Positions 6,931-15,454 are shown, numbered from the stretch's first letter. The stretch: 28,285 nucleotides of DNA from JBBIRT01 sp037441725 (GCA_037441725.1 JBBIRT010000026.1:1-28285), one strand, 5' to 3'. The notes: generated from the letters alone by a model not told the origin. Numbers and translations: made by a program.

Positions 6931-8088
6931 ATGGATTTTTCTTTTACACAGGAGCAGGAGCAATTTCAAAAGAGAATTCATCACCTATTCCAAGAGGAGT
7001 TGGCTCCTTTCGTAAGGGAGATTGAAAGCGCCAATCAATTCCCTTCTAATTTCTATAAGTGGTTAGCAAAGAATCACCTCTTGGCAATTAACTTCCCCAA
7101 AGAATATGGAGGGCAAGAAGCGGACTGCATGACCTGCGCCATCTTAATTGAGGAACTCTCGAAATTCTCTGCTGGGGTTGCTGGATGTGTGACTACAGCA
7201 GGGATGACATCCCCATACCCCCTTTTATTATCAGGGACAAAAGAACAAAAGGAGAGATACCTTCATGGAGTAGCCAGGGGAGAGACAATAACAGCATTTG
7301 CTATTACAGAACCAAACTCAGGCTCGGATGTTACCAGATTGTCGACTCGTGCGGTTGATGAGGGAGATTCTTTCAGGATCAACGGAACAAAAACATTTAT
7401 CACGAACGGCAGTGTGGCCAATATATTCTTAGTCGTTGCAAAGACTGGGGAGGAGGAAAAAAGGTTTAGTCTGTTTCTAATAGAGAGAGAAACTCCTGGA
7501 CTCTCTATCAGTAAGAAATTTGAAAAGTTAGGATGGGCGAGCCAGGACACGACAGAGATCTCATTAGATGATGTGATCGTCCCAAAAGAAAATCTTGTGG
7601 GATTAGAAGGGGCTGGATTATCGGGTGCCTTTAGCTCGATCAATTTCACCAGGATCCTCATGGCCTCCACAGCGCTTGGGGTTGCAGAATCGACTTTAGA
7701 TCATGCCTTGAACTACGTAAGAAACAAAGAACAAATGGGAAAACCCTTGTATAAGCAACAAGGGATTCGATCAGAACTATCTAAAATGACTGTTGAGGTA
7801 GAAGCCGCACGTTTGTTGGTCTATCGAGCAGCATGGATGTATGACAGGGGCGTTCGTAATCGAAAAGAGACGGCGATGGCAAAATATTATGCAACAGAAA
7901 TAGCAAAAAGAATCACTAAGGAAGTCCTACGATTGCATGGGTTAGATGGATTTACAAAATATCATCCAGCGGCCATCTTTTTCTCGGATACTCCTGTCTT
8001 TACCATTGCCGATGGGACTTCAGAGATCCAATTAGAGAATATCTCGAGGGAATTGGGATTATTGCAATCCGGTGAGATGGGAACTTAG
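6931..8088 (+). CDS. Acyl-CoA dehydrogenase with Asp at the catalytic base position
   Basis: A 385-residue flavin acyl-CoA dehydrogenase of normal length. Visible features are the FAITEPNSGSD FAD/substrate loop, INGTKTFITNG, the MGKPLYKQQGIRSELSKM helix and LRLHGLDGF. The C-terminal catalytic segment reads TIADGTSEIQ, which aligns without gaps to IYEGTSEIQ of short/medium-chain enzymes, placing Asp361 at the position of catalytic Glu376 of MCAD. The alternative Glu site of isovaleryl-CoA dehydrogenase is Thr (NFTRILMAS). A one-carbon-shorter base suggests a bulky, branched or cyclic substrate. Electrons would go to an electron-transfer flavoprotein encoded elsewhere. In the bbs comparison it corresponds to BbsG. 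Shine-Dalgarno GAGGG. Confidence 0.88.
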   Translation: MDFSFTQEQEQFQKRIHHLFQEELAPFVREIESANQFPSNFYKWLAKNHLLAINFPKEYGGQEADCMTCAILIEELSKFSAGVAGCVTTAGMTSPYPLLLSGTKEQKERYLHGVARGETITAFAITEPNSGSDVTRLSTRAVDEGDSFRINGTKTFITNGSVANIFLVVAKTGEEEKRFSLFLIERETPGLSISKKFEKLGWASQDTTEISLDDVIVPKENLVGLEGAGLSGAFSSINFTRILMASTALGVAESTLDHALNYVRNKEQMGKPLYKQQGIRSELSKMTVEVEAARLLVYRAAWMYDRGVRNRKETAMAKYYATEIAKRITKEVLRLHGLDGFTKYHPAAIFFSDTPVFTIADGTSEIQLENISRELGLLQSGEMGT

Positions 8089-8134
8089 TCTGAGACCTCC
8101 AATTAGAAAGAATATGAAGGAGAGGTAATACCTT

Positions 8135-9529
8135 ATGGATACCGTCACCCAAAGATCACCCATCGAGGAGTTGATCGCAAATGTCTTAGAAACTCGCTTT
8201 GAAAACTTTGATTCCGCAACTGTGGGGCATGCGAAGACTCGCATTATAGACGTCATAGGATGTTTGATCGGAGGGGCTAATGCACCAGGAAACTCCTCAT
8301 TGATAGAACTGATCAAGGATTGGGGAGGGAAGAGAGAGGCTACCATTTTGATTCATGGGGGAAAAGCCCCTGCCTATCATGTGGCAATGATAAATAGTAT
8401 CATGGCCCGCTCTTATGATTTTGAACCTGTGGATGTCATGGTGAAGGGTACCATTACCCCATCTCACATCAGCGGAACCACCGTAATGACTGCAATCACA
8501 ATGGCTGAGGTAAATGGCCTGAGTGGTAAAGAGTTGATCACTAACCTGTTGGTGGGTGACGATGTGGCGGCGCGGATATTAGCTACCTCTAAGTTTGACT
8601 TTGAGTTGGGTTGGGATGGCACAGGTACAGTGAACACATTTGGGGCCGTTGCCATTGCAGGAAGAACTTTGGGCCTCAACAAGATTCAATTGAGAGATGC
8701 CTTTGGGATTGCTCTCAATCAGCTTGCTGGAAGCTTTCAAAATATCTGGGATGGGGCAATCGCCTTTAAATTACCGCAAGGCTTATCAGCGAGAAACGGG
8801 ATTTTTTCAGCTCAATTGGCAAAATCAGGATGGACAGGTCCTGAAGACCCTTTACTTGGTCAGTTCGGATATTATTCTCTCTATACTAAAGGCTGTAGTG
8901 ATCTTGAAATCTTAACCAGAGATTTAGGTAAAAAATATTATAGTGACGTTACTTTTAAACCCTATCCCTGCTGTCGTACTACCCATCCAGCAATCGACTG
9001 CGCCCTATCATTGGTTCAAAAGAATCCGGTGGATCCCCAGGAGATTAAAGAAGTGATTCTTCGTGTTCCCCATAAGGCTTTGGGAGGGTTTTGTGGACAG
9101 CCCTTTCATATAAGAAGGTATCCTCATGGTGATGCCAACTTTAGTTATTATTATACAGTAGCAAATGCCTTGCTAAGAAAGGGGGTTAGGCCTGAACATT
9201 TTACTGAGGATGCGATAGGGGATCCTCAAATTAAAGCACTTATCAGTAAGATGTCGTTAGAGGAGCTTCCAGGAGCAATATTTCAGAGTGCAGAGCTTAA
9301 AGTCATCATGAAAGACGGGAGAGAATTTTTAGAATTTACCAATTCCCCTAAGGGAAATTCAGTCAATAACCCGATTCCAAATGACGAATTGATAGCCAAA
9401 TTCTGGAACAATGTTCATTTCTCTCAAACGATCACCGAGAAAAATGCAAAGAAGTTACTCAAGTTATTAGAAACATTGGAAGAGGTTGATAAGATTGACA
9501 GAATCCTAAAGCTATTGGTGATTGGATAA
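8135..9529 (+). CDS. MmgE/PrpD family protein
   Basis: A 464-residue MmgE/PrpD protein of normal length, with AAGGAGAGG as Shine-Dalgarno sequence. Family landmarks are the N-terminal helical bundle (HAKTRIIDVIGCLIGG), a YDFEPVD region near residue 90 in place of the usual DYDD, NQLAGSFQ, the KLPQGLSARNGIFSAQLAKSG-type segment, and KPYPCCRTTHPAIDCAL in the lid domain. Known members include 2-methylcitrate dehydratase PrpD, cis-aconitate decarboxylase and iminodisuccinate epimerase. These act on di- and tricarboxylic acids rather than CoA thioesters. It sits between the CoA-thioester enzymes and TRAP transporter 1, 35 nt before the binding-protein gene. It may act on the imported acid before activation, by dehydration, isomerisation or decarboxylation; this is inference. 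Confidence 0.85.
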   Translation: MDTVTQRSPIEELIANVLETRFENFDSATVGHAKTRIIDVIGCLIGGANAPGNSSLIELIKDWGGKREATILIHGGKAPAYHVAMINSIMARSYDFEPVDVMVKGTITPSHISGTTVMTAITMAEVNGLSGKELITNLLVGDDVAARILATSKFDFELGWDGTGTVNTFGAVAIAGRTLGLNKIQLRDAFGIALNQLAGSFQNIWDGAIAFKLPQGLSARNGIFSAQLAKSGWTGPEDPLLGQFGYYSLYTKGCSDLEILTRDLGKKYYSDVTFKPYPCCRTTHPAIDCALSLVQKNPVDPQEIKEVILRVPHKALGGFCGQPFHIRRYPHGDANFSYYYTVANALLRKGVRPEHFTEDAIGDPQIKALISKMSLEELPGAIFQSAELKVIMKDGREFLEFTNSPKGNSVNNPIPNDELIAKFWNNVHFSQTITEKNAKKLLKLLETLEEVDKIDRILKLLVIG

Positions 9530-9564
9530 GCCATTCCCACCTATTCAGGAGAAAGGAGAAAAAG

Positions 9565-10578
9565 ATGAAAAATGTCGTATGGATTATTTCTCTCATAATT
9601 TTATTCATTAGCATTCCATTCATTGACAAAGTAATTGCACAAAAACCGATAGAACTCTCCTACAGTGTTTTTCAACCTGCGGCACACCAGGCTACATTAC
9701 TTTCTAAAGAATGGGCAGAGGAGATTGGAAAGAGGACGAACGGCAGGGTAAAGATCACTGTTTTTCCTGGTGGCATCCTTTCCCCTCCTGATAAATGTTA
9801 TCAAGGGGTGATCACAGGGGTATCCGACATTGGGTATTCGGTTTTAGGGTATACGAAAGGAAGATTCCCTCTTGCAGAGGTATTTGATACTCCACTTGGG
9901 ATTAAAAGTGGTGTGATCTCTACAAGATTAATTAATGAGTATGCAAAGAGATTTCAGCCCAAAGAATTGGATGATACGAAATTCATGTATTTTCATGGTA
10001 ATGGCCCCGGTCTTCTGCATACAAAAAAACCTGTCTACAATCTCCAGGATTTAAAGGGAATGAAGATACGAACTGCCGGACCCATGTCAAAAATCATCGC
10101 TTCCCTTGGAGGGGCACCTGTAGGCATGCCAATGGGAGAAGCCTATGATGGTTTAAGTAAGGGGGTGATCGAAGGGATCTTATGTCCCATGGAAGCTTTA
10201 GAAAGTTTTAAGTTGGCAGAGGTCGTAAAATATACTACCGAATGTTATGGGATCGGTTATACTGGGGTTCATTTCACAACGATGAATAAGGATAAATGGA
10301 ATGCGTTACCCCCGGATATCCAAAAGATTATCCATGAGGTGAATGAGGAGTGGATTATAAAGACAGGATTCATGTGGGATGAAGTGGATCGAAGAGGAAA
10401 GGAGTTTGCCCTTAAACTCGGTCACAAGATGATCCCTCTTCCAAAGGAAGAGGAAGAGAGATGGATAAAAGCACTGGAGCCCCTTTTCGATGAGTATGTG
10501 AGAAATATGAAAGCCAAAGGCCTTCCAGGAGAAGAGGTATTGAAATTCTGTATGGACTTTCTAAAAAAGAATCAATAG
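9565..10578 (+). CDS. dctP: TRAP transporter solute-binding protein (DctP family), TRAP 1
   Basis: A 337-residue periplasmic binding protein. Residues 1-25 form a signal peptide (hydrophobic WIISLIILFISIPF, cleavage probably after VIA). The mature protein has the DctP fold, with IELSYSVFQPAAHQATLLSKEWAEEI at the start and QDLKGMKIRTAGPMS near residues 161-175. Arg169 in KIRT is the conserved arginine that binds the ligand carboxylate in TRAP binding proteins. The segment GAPVGMPMGEAYDGLSKGVIEG follows, as expected. It precedes its membrane subunits by 27 nt and lies in the same operon as the CoA-transferases. It most likely delivers the acid that those enzymes activate. AGAAAGGAG Shine-Dalgarno. 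Confidence 0.9.
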   Translation: MKNVVWIISLIILFISIPFIDKVIAQKPIELSYSVFQPAAHQATLLSKEWAEEIGKRTNGRVKITVFPGGILSPPDKCYQGVITGVSDIGYSVLGYTKGRFPLAEVFDTPLGIKSGVISTRLINEYAKRFQPKELDDTKFMYFHGNGPGLLHTKKPVYNLQDLKGMKIRTAGPMSKIIASLGGAPVGMPMGEAYDGLSKGVIEGILCPMEALESFKLAEVVKYTTECYGIGYTGVHFTTMNKDKWNALPPDIQKIIHEVNEEWIIKTGFMWDEVDRRGKEFALKLGHKMIPLPKEEEERWIKALEPLFDEYVRNMKAKGLPGEEVLKFCMDFLKKNQ

Positions 10579-10605
10579 GGGGAAGGTCTAAGGGTAAGGA
10601 TAAAG

Positions 10606-11097
10606 TTGACCCAGATGATAGATCTTATGAGTCAAATTTTATTTGAGATCAGCAAATGGATGAGTAGGATTGCAAAGGTTTTTTTAGCCTTCATGATCTT
10701 GATCACAGTAGCGGACGTCATTTTGAGATATTTCAGAAGGCCTATTATTGGGACCTATGATATCGTTGCATTTTCCGGAGCGCTTGTGATGGGTTTTTCA
10801 TTTCCTCTGACCTCATGGGTCAGGGGCCATATCAAGGTCGACTTTCTTATCCTGAAGCTTCCGCATACGACGAGAAGAATCTTTGATGTCATTACAAGAT
10901 GTATAGGGGCAGGACTATTCTTCACCCTAGGTTGGAATCTGATCCTATTGGGAAAGGCTTTGCGGATCGCTGGAGAGGTTTCATCCACAATTTCAATGCC
11001 TTTATATCCGTTCGTTTATGGATTGGGAATTTGCTTTTTAATTGAATCCCTAGTGCTCTTAAGTCATGTGTTTACGCCTGGAGGAAAGGATGAGTGA
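10606..11097 (+). CDS. dctQ: TRAP transporter small permease (DctQ family), TRAP 1
   Basis: A 163-residue membrane protein with four predicted transmembrane segments: residues about 17-38, 50-70, 90-110 and 130-150. It matches DctQ in length and in the ITVADVILRYFRRPIIGTYDIVAFSG pattern. The start is a TTG at 10606 with AAGGA five bases upstream; an ATG at 10615 is the alternative and would shorten it by three residues. Its stop overlaps the DctM start (ATGAGTGA), so the two are translationally coupled. It links the binding protein to the large permease in the inner membrane. Confidence 0.88.
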   Translation: MTQMIDLMSQILFEISKWMSRIAKVFLAFMILITVADVILRYFRRPIIGTYDIVAFSGALVMGFSFPLTSWVRGHIKVDFLILKLPHTTRRIFDVITRCIGAGLFFTLGWNLILLGKALRIAGEVSSTISMPLYPFVYGLGICFLIESLVLLSHVFTPGGKDE

Positions 11098-12391
11098 GAT
11101 CACGATAGGGATGATTGGCCTCTTTGCCTTGGTTGTTATTTTTCTTACGGGTTTAGAGCTCGGGGTTGGAATGGCAGTATTGGGTTTCATTGGGTTTAGT
11201 TATCTCGTATCGGTAAAGGCTGCCTGTAGCATGGTTGCGCAGGATATTTTTGACACCCTTTCATCCTATGGATTTACCGTTCTTCCTGTCTTCGTTCTAA
11301 TGGGTCAAATAGCTTTCAATGGAGGAATTGCGAAAAGGCTTTATCATTCTGCTTACAAGTTGATCGGACATATCCCTGGAGGATTGGCCATGGCGACCGT
11401 TGGGGCCGCCACTGCATTTGGAAGTGTGACTGGATCCACTACTGCTACAGCTGCAACTTTTTCTTCTGTAGCTATTCCTGAGATGGACCGCTATCAATAT
11501 AGCAGAAGATTATCGACAGGAATTGTGGCTGCCTCGGGGACACTGGGTTGTCTCATCCCGCCGAGTGTCCCCTTGATCATCTATGGCATTATCACAGAAC
11601 AATCCATCGGAAAGCTATTTCTGGCTGCTGTAATCCCAGGTCTGCTCATCTCCCTTTTTTTTATCTTTATTATTTACGGGCTTTGTAAAGTCAACCCCTC
11701 CCTTGGTCCTAAGGGAAGTAGAACGATCTGGATAGAACGAATAATGAGTTTAAAAGATGTGGGATGGGTGGTCATCATCTTTTTGGTAGTGATGGTAGGG
11801 ATGATGAAGGGTTTTTTTACACCGACAGAAGCAGGAAGTGTCGGATGCTTTGCCATTGGTCTTCTATCCCTTCTCAAAAGGGATCTTGACTTCAAAGGAC
11901 TCATCAAATCAATGACTGAATCTTTGGTGGCCGCTTGTATGGTCATTATTCTCATTGCAGGGTCCATTATTTTTGGTCATTTTATCGCTATCACAAAGAT
12001 TCCTCTTATTGCGGCAGATTGGATTATCCAGTTGCCTTTTGATCGTTATCTCATTCTGATCATGATCGGGATGATATATTTAATTGGAGGCTCTTTTATC
12101 GATGATATGGCCTTCATGATCCTTGCTACTCCGATTTTCTATCCTGTCATTGTCAAACTTGGCTTTGACCTAATATGGTTCGGAATGTTTCTTCATATTA
12201 CGGTCATGATCGGAGTCATCATACCCCCTATGGCGGTCAATGTCTTTGTCGTCAACAACATTACAAAAGTATCGGTTTGGGAGATATATCAAGGAGTCCT
12301 TCCATTCTTGCTCAGTCTAATCTTTGTTGTTTTTCTTTTGATTCTTTTCCCCCAAATCGCCCTTTTTATTCCTTCTCTTATAGGCCCATAG
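11090..12391 (+). CDS. dctM: TRAP transporter large permease (DctM family), TRAP 1
   Basis: A 433-residue integral membrane protein with about a dozen hydrophobic segments. The start at 11090 (MSEITIGMIGLF) has GGAGG five bases before it and overlaps the dctQ stop by eight bases; an in-frame ATG at 11066 lies deep inside dctQ. DctM signatures are GSVTGSTTATAATFSSVAIPEM near residue 105, GTLGCLIPPSVPLIIYGIITEQSIGKLFLAAVIPG near 145-180, and FTPTEAGSVG. It carries out Na+- or H+-coupled uptake of the ligand delivered by the binding protein at 9565. Confidence 0.9.
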   Translation: MSEITIGMIGLFALVVIFLTGLELGVGMAVLGFIGFSYLVSVKAACSMVAQDIFDTLSSYGFTVLPVFVLMGQIAFNGGIAKRLYHSAYKLIGHIPGGLAMATVGAATAFGSVTGSTTATAATFSSVAIPEMDRYQYSRRLSTGIVAASGTLGCLIPPSVPLIIYGIITEQSIGKLFLAAVIPGLLISLFFIFIIYGLCKVNPSLGPKGSRTIWIERIMSLKDVGWVVIIFLVVMVGMMKGFFTPTEAGSVGCFAIGLLSLLKRDLDFKGLIKSMTESLVAACMVIILIAGSIIFGHFIAITKIPLIAADWIIQLPFDRYLILIMIGMIYLIGGSFIDDMAFMILATPIFYPVIVKLGFDLIWFGMFLHITVMIGVIIPPMAVNVFVVNNITKVSVWEIYQGVLPFLLSLIFVVFLLILFPQIALFIPSLIGP

Positions 12392-12423
12392 GATAAAAAA
12401 TCTAAATATTAAAAGAGCGACTC

Positions 12424-13548
12424 ATGTTTGGACTGACCGATGAACAGAAAGACATAAGAAAAGCAGCGAGAGATTTTGCAGAGGGAGAATTTCCAGATAT
12501 TGCCTCTGAATGTGATCGAAGCGAGACCTTTCCTATTGACCTCTGGAAAAAAGCTTGTGAATTTGGATTTATTGGGGTTTGCATAGAGGAGCAATATGGA
12601 GGGGCAGGGCTGGGTATTTTTGAAAATGCGATCCTTTTAGAGGAATTTTGGAGGGTTGATCCTGGCTGTGGAAACATTTTGCTATCAACCCTTGGCTCCG
12701 AATTCATTCAGGAATTTGGTGACGAAGAACAAAAGAAGAAATATCTTCATCCCTTAACCAAGGGAAAGGCGATCATCGGGACTGCTGTGAGTGAAGATTA
12801 TGTCTATAATAGTTTCTGCTATCTAAAGGATGCCGTTAGAAATAAATATTTCATAAACGGATCAAGTGAATTCATTTTCAATGGAACAAATGCAAATTAT
12901 TTTGTAATCACTGCACGGAATAATCTCAACAGCTCTCAAGGATTTAGCACCTTTATTATCGAAAAGAACCAAGAAGGAATCAAAACTAATAGACTCTCGG
13001 ATAAACTTGGAATAAGGGCATCTGACATATCCCAGGTAACTTTAGAGGAAATCATGGTCTCATCAAGGAACATCGTTGGAGTGGAAGGAGAAGGGATAGA
13101 ACATCGCAACAACTTTTTAAATCGACTACGTATTTACACTAGTGCACAGGCCATAGGGGCCTCTCAAGGTTGTTTAGAAAGGGCGATCAAATACTCAAGA
13201 GAGAGGGTCCAGTTTGGGCATCCGATAGGTTGGTTTCAAATGATTCAATTCAAAATAGCAGAGATGGCCACACGGATTGAAACCGCTCGAAATCTTTGTT
13301 ACAAATCGGCTTGGAATTTTGATCATAGGAGTAAAGATCAAAAACTCTATTCTATGTCAAGTTGGTTTTCAAGAGAAGTAGCGGTAAGTGTAACCTCAGA
13401 AGCCTTGCAAATTCATGGAGGCTATGGATACATGAAAGATTTGGACATAGAACGTTTTTACCGAGATGTCCAGTCCTTGGAGTTATTTGGGACTTCAAGG
13501 GAAAGAGAGAAGATGGCTATTGCAAGAGATCTATTAGGGAAAATTTAA
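12424..13548 (+). CDS. Acyl-CoA dehydrogenase family protein lacking the canonical Glu
   Basis: A 374-residue acyl-CoA dehydrogenase-fold protein. It has the N-terminal helical domain (LTDEQKDIRKAARDFAEGEFPDIA), a QFGHPIGWFQMIQFKIAEM helix, and QIHGGYGYMKDLDIERFYRDV, so the fold and flavin site look intact. The catalytic segment reads LELFGTSRER: the residue before Gly-Thr is Phe355 instead of Glu, with one residue fewer than usual. The second possible Glu site is Asn (FLNRLRIY). The substrate loop is also unusual (TAVSEDYVYNSFCY instead of the T-EP-AGSD pattern). It may be the non-catalytic partner in a heteromeric dehydrogenase, as in actinobacterial steroid FadE pairs, or it may catalyse a different reaction. 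It follows TRAP 1 by 32 nt and precedes the TetR gene. Confidence 0.82.
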   Translation: MFGLTDEQKDIRKAARDFAEGEFPDIASECDRSETFPIDLWKKACEFGFIGVCIEEQYGGAGLGIFENAILLEEFWRVDPGCGNILLSTLGSEFIQEFGDEEQKKKYLHPLTKGKAIIGTAVSEDYVYNSFCYLKDAVRNKYFINGSSEFIFNGTNANYFVITARNNLNSSQGFSTFIIEKNQEGIKTNRLSDKLGIRASDISQVTLEEIMVSSRNIVGVEGEGIEHRNNFLNRLRIYTSAQAIGASQGCLERAIKYSRERVQFGHPIGWFQMIQFKIAEMATRIETARNLCYKSAWNFDHRSKDQKLYSMSSWFSREVAVSVTSEALQIHGGYGYMKDLDIERFYRDVQSLELFGTSREREKMAIARDLLGKI

Positions 13549-13603
13549 CAGGGTTTCCCATGGTTTTCAGCTATGAGAAATGATATGAAGGGGTAATGCA
13601 ACC

Positions 13604-14218
13604 TTGAAGAACATTGATAAGAGGGAACTTTTAATTCAAGCCGCAGTGGACCTCTTTGCCCAAAAAGGATTCACAGAGACCTCAGTGAGGGACATCGGTA
13701 AGGCAGCCAAAGTTAATACATCCCTCGTTTACTATTATTTTAAGGATAAAGAGGATATTCTCTATACGATTATCGAACGGAGTAATAGAGATCTGATCGC
13801 TGTGCTTAAAGAGATCCAAACAAAGGAAACCGATCCTCTTGAACGTTTAAAAAAAATGATTGTCAGGCATGTTGTCTTTTCCCGTGAATCTTGGAAAGTA
13901 ACTAAATTGATCTCCGTAGACAGTTATCAACTCCACGGCCAGCGAAAGAACCAAACCCTTCGGATACAAAGGGAAATATACGACATGTATATGAATCAGC
14001 TTCAACAATTAAAAGCATCCAGAGTCCTACAAGACGTCAACCTAACCGTCCTTAATTTTGTTATTTTTGGAATGATCAACTGGTTTTACAGATGGTATAA
14101 AAGCGGAAAATCCCTTAGCGAGGAAGATGTGGCAAATGAAATGATCAAAATCCTCAATTATGGTATTTTAAAGACGAATAGAAATCATGAAGAGGTAAAA
14201 GGGGTTCAGAACAAATGA
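13604..14218 (+). CDS. TetR/AcrR-family transcriptional regulator
   Basis: A 204-residue regulator. The N-terminal helix-turn-helix spans residues about 8-54 and reads AAVDLFAQKGFTETSVRDIG...NTSLVYYYFKDKEDIL, a textbook TetR DNA-binding domain. The C-terminal ligand-binding helices are divergent. The start is a TTG at 13604; upstream in-frame codons run into a stop at 13586, and GAAGGGG precedes it. As the last gene of the catabolic operon it probably represses that operon, binding the palindrome AACGATCGTT in the promoter spacer at 2688-2697, and may also bind near 14358. Related regulators of acyl-CoA pathways respond to CoA thioesters; the ligand here is unknown. Confidence 0.88.
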   Translation: MKNIDKRELLIQAAVDLFAQKGFTETSVRDIGKAAKVNTSLVYYYFKDKEDILYTIIERSNRDLIAVLKEIQTKETDPLERLKKMIVRHVVFSRESWKVTKLISVDSYQLHGQRKNQTLRIQREIYDMYMNQLQQLKASRVLQDVNLTVLNFVIFGMINWFYRWYKSGKSLSEEDVANEMIKILNYGILKTNRNHEEVKGVQNK

Positions 14219-14313
14219 TGATGCTGTACGATATTCATCCATTTTTTCATTTAAAAGAGATAAAAGCAAAAAGGGAATTCTTAGACTCTCTAATTTTTAG
14301 ATTCATATATGAT

Positions 14314-14343
14314 TTGACACTCTGATGAAAACTTGAATATCAT
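14314..14343 (+). promoter_or_regulatory. Sigma70-type promoter for TRAP 2
   Basis: TTGACA (14314-14319), an 18-nt spacer and TATCAT (14338-14343). Transcription would begin near 14350, giving a leader of about 58 nt before dctP at 14408. The 189-nt gap after the TetR gene supports a separate transcription unit. Confidence 0.55.
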
Positions 14344-14357
14344 AAACTCTATAAGAT

Positions 14358-14378
14358 AGACCGTCTGACTCGAGACGG
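14358..14378. promoter_or_regulatory. Inverted repeats just downstream of the TRAP 2 promoter
   Basis: AGAC-C-GTCT (14358-14366) overlaps CCGTCT (14361-14366) paired with AGACGG (14373-14378) across GACTCG. The site falls about +8 to +28 relative to the predicted transcript start, which suits a repressor operator or a 5'-leader hairpin. It does not match the 2688 palindrome. No T-run follows, so it is not a terminator. Confidence 0.4.
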
Positions 14379-14407
14379 AAAAATAAATAAAAAAGGAGGA
14401 AGGAAAA

Positions 14408-15442
14408 ATGGAAAAACGATCAATCATGGTAATGGTTCTTGTGACAGTCTCCATTCTTTTGGCTTCTTTGACCCCTTATACTTACAGTGCTGAGCCTAAA
14501 GCCACTAAGGCAACCATTTTAAGACTGGCTGGGCCATGGCCTCCTCTTGATCCTGTGACCATTCAGCTCCAGGCTTTCGCTGATAAGTTTAATAAGCGGG
14601 CAGGGGGCAAATATGTGGTCGAAGTTCATCCTGGTGAATCCATTGTGAAACTGGGCGAAAGCATCGATGCCTTGAGAACAGGGGCTGTTGAAATGGCAGG
14701 ATGGCCCATCGGGATGTTTGCCAGTGTGGATCGGAGATTTGCAGCCGCAGAGGTCCCCTTTTTGGTGAATAGTGTTGAAGGAGACGCAGCGATGCAGGTA
14801 GAGTTGATGCCTCTTTACAGTCAATTTATGGAAAAGAAGTTTAACTCAAAGGCCATCTTCTCTTTTACCTGTTTGGCTCTGGATGTGTGTAGTACTAAGC
14901 CCGTTAAGAGCGAAGCAGACTGGAAAGGATTGTTGACTCAGTCTGTATCTCCTCAATCAGCTAAGTTCATTGAACTTATGGGAGGTGCCTCTGTGGCGAT
15001 GCCATTTCCAGAGGGGTATCAGGCCTTGCAAAAAGGAGTGGTTAACGCCACCATGCAATCCTCTTCAATGATGATCATGTTTAAGTTGAATGAAGTAGCA
15101 AAATATGTAACACGAGGTTATCTCATTCCGGCTAGCCTCATCATTGCAATCAATATGGATACATTTAAGAAAATGCCAAAAGATATACAGAACATTATGG
15201 TTGAAGTAGGAAAACAACAACAAAAGGAGACCAATGACTTTTTTATTGGAGTGGCTCAAAAAAATACGAAAACCCTGACAGAAATGGGGATGGAAGTTTA
15301 TGCCCTTCCCAAGGAAGAGCGTGATCGCTGGGCCAAAAAGGTCAAACCCTATTGCGATGAATTATTTAAAGAAATGGGGCCTGAATTTAGTGCTCAGGTC
15401 AAGAAGATTGCTGCTGAAGTTAATGCGAAATACAAATATTAA
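14408..15442 (+). CDS. dctP: TRAP transporter solute-binding protein (DctP family), TRAP 2
   Basis: A 344-residue periplasmic binding protein with a signal peptide (residues 1-28, cleavage near TYSA). The mature part begins with ATILRLAGPWPPLDPVTIQLQAFADKF, and the DctP pattern continues with GESIDALRTGAVEMAGWP and MGGASVAMPFPEGYQALQKGVVNA. At the ligand-carboxylate position the usual MKIR is replaced by LLTQ (Gln178), so the conserved arginine is missing. The ligand may therefore be an ester, amide or acid bound in another way. AAAGGAGGAAGG is a very strong Shine-Dalgarno sequence, fitting the high expression usual for binding proteins. A stable hairpin follows the stop and separates it from dctQ. 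Confidence 0.88.
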   Translation: MEKRSIMVMVLVTVSILLASLTPYTYSAEPKATKATILRLAGPWPPLDPVTIQLQAFADKFNKRAGGKYVVEVHPGESIVKLGESIDALRTGAVEMAGWPIGMFASVDRRFAAAEVPFLVNSVEGDAAMQVELMPLYSQFMEKKFNSKAIFSFTCLALDVCSTKPVKSEADWKGLLTQSVSPQSAKFIELMGGASVAMPFPEGYQALQKGVVNATMQSSSMMIMFKLNEVAKYVTRGYLIPASLIIAINMDTFKKMPKDIQNIMVEVGKQQQKETNDFFIGVAQKNTKTLTEMGMEVYALPKEERDRWAKKVKPYCDELFKEMGPEFSAQVKKIAAEVNAKYKY

Positions 15443-15454
15443 TCCCCAATCCGT

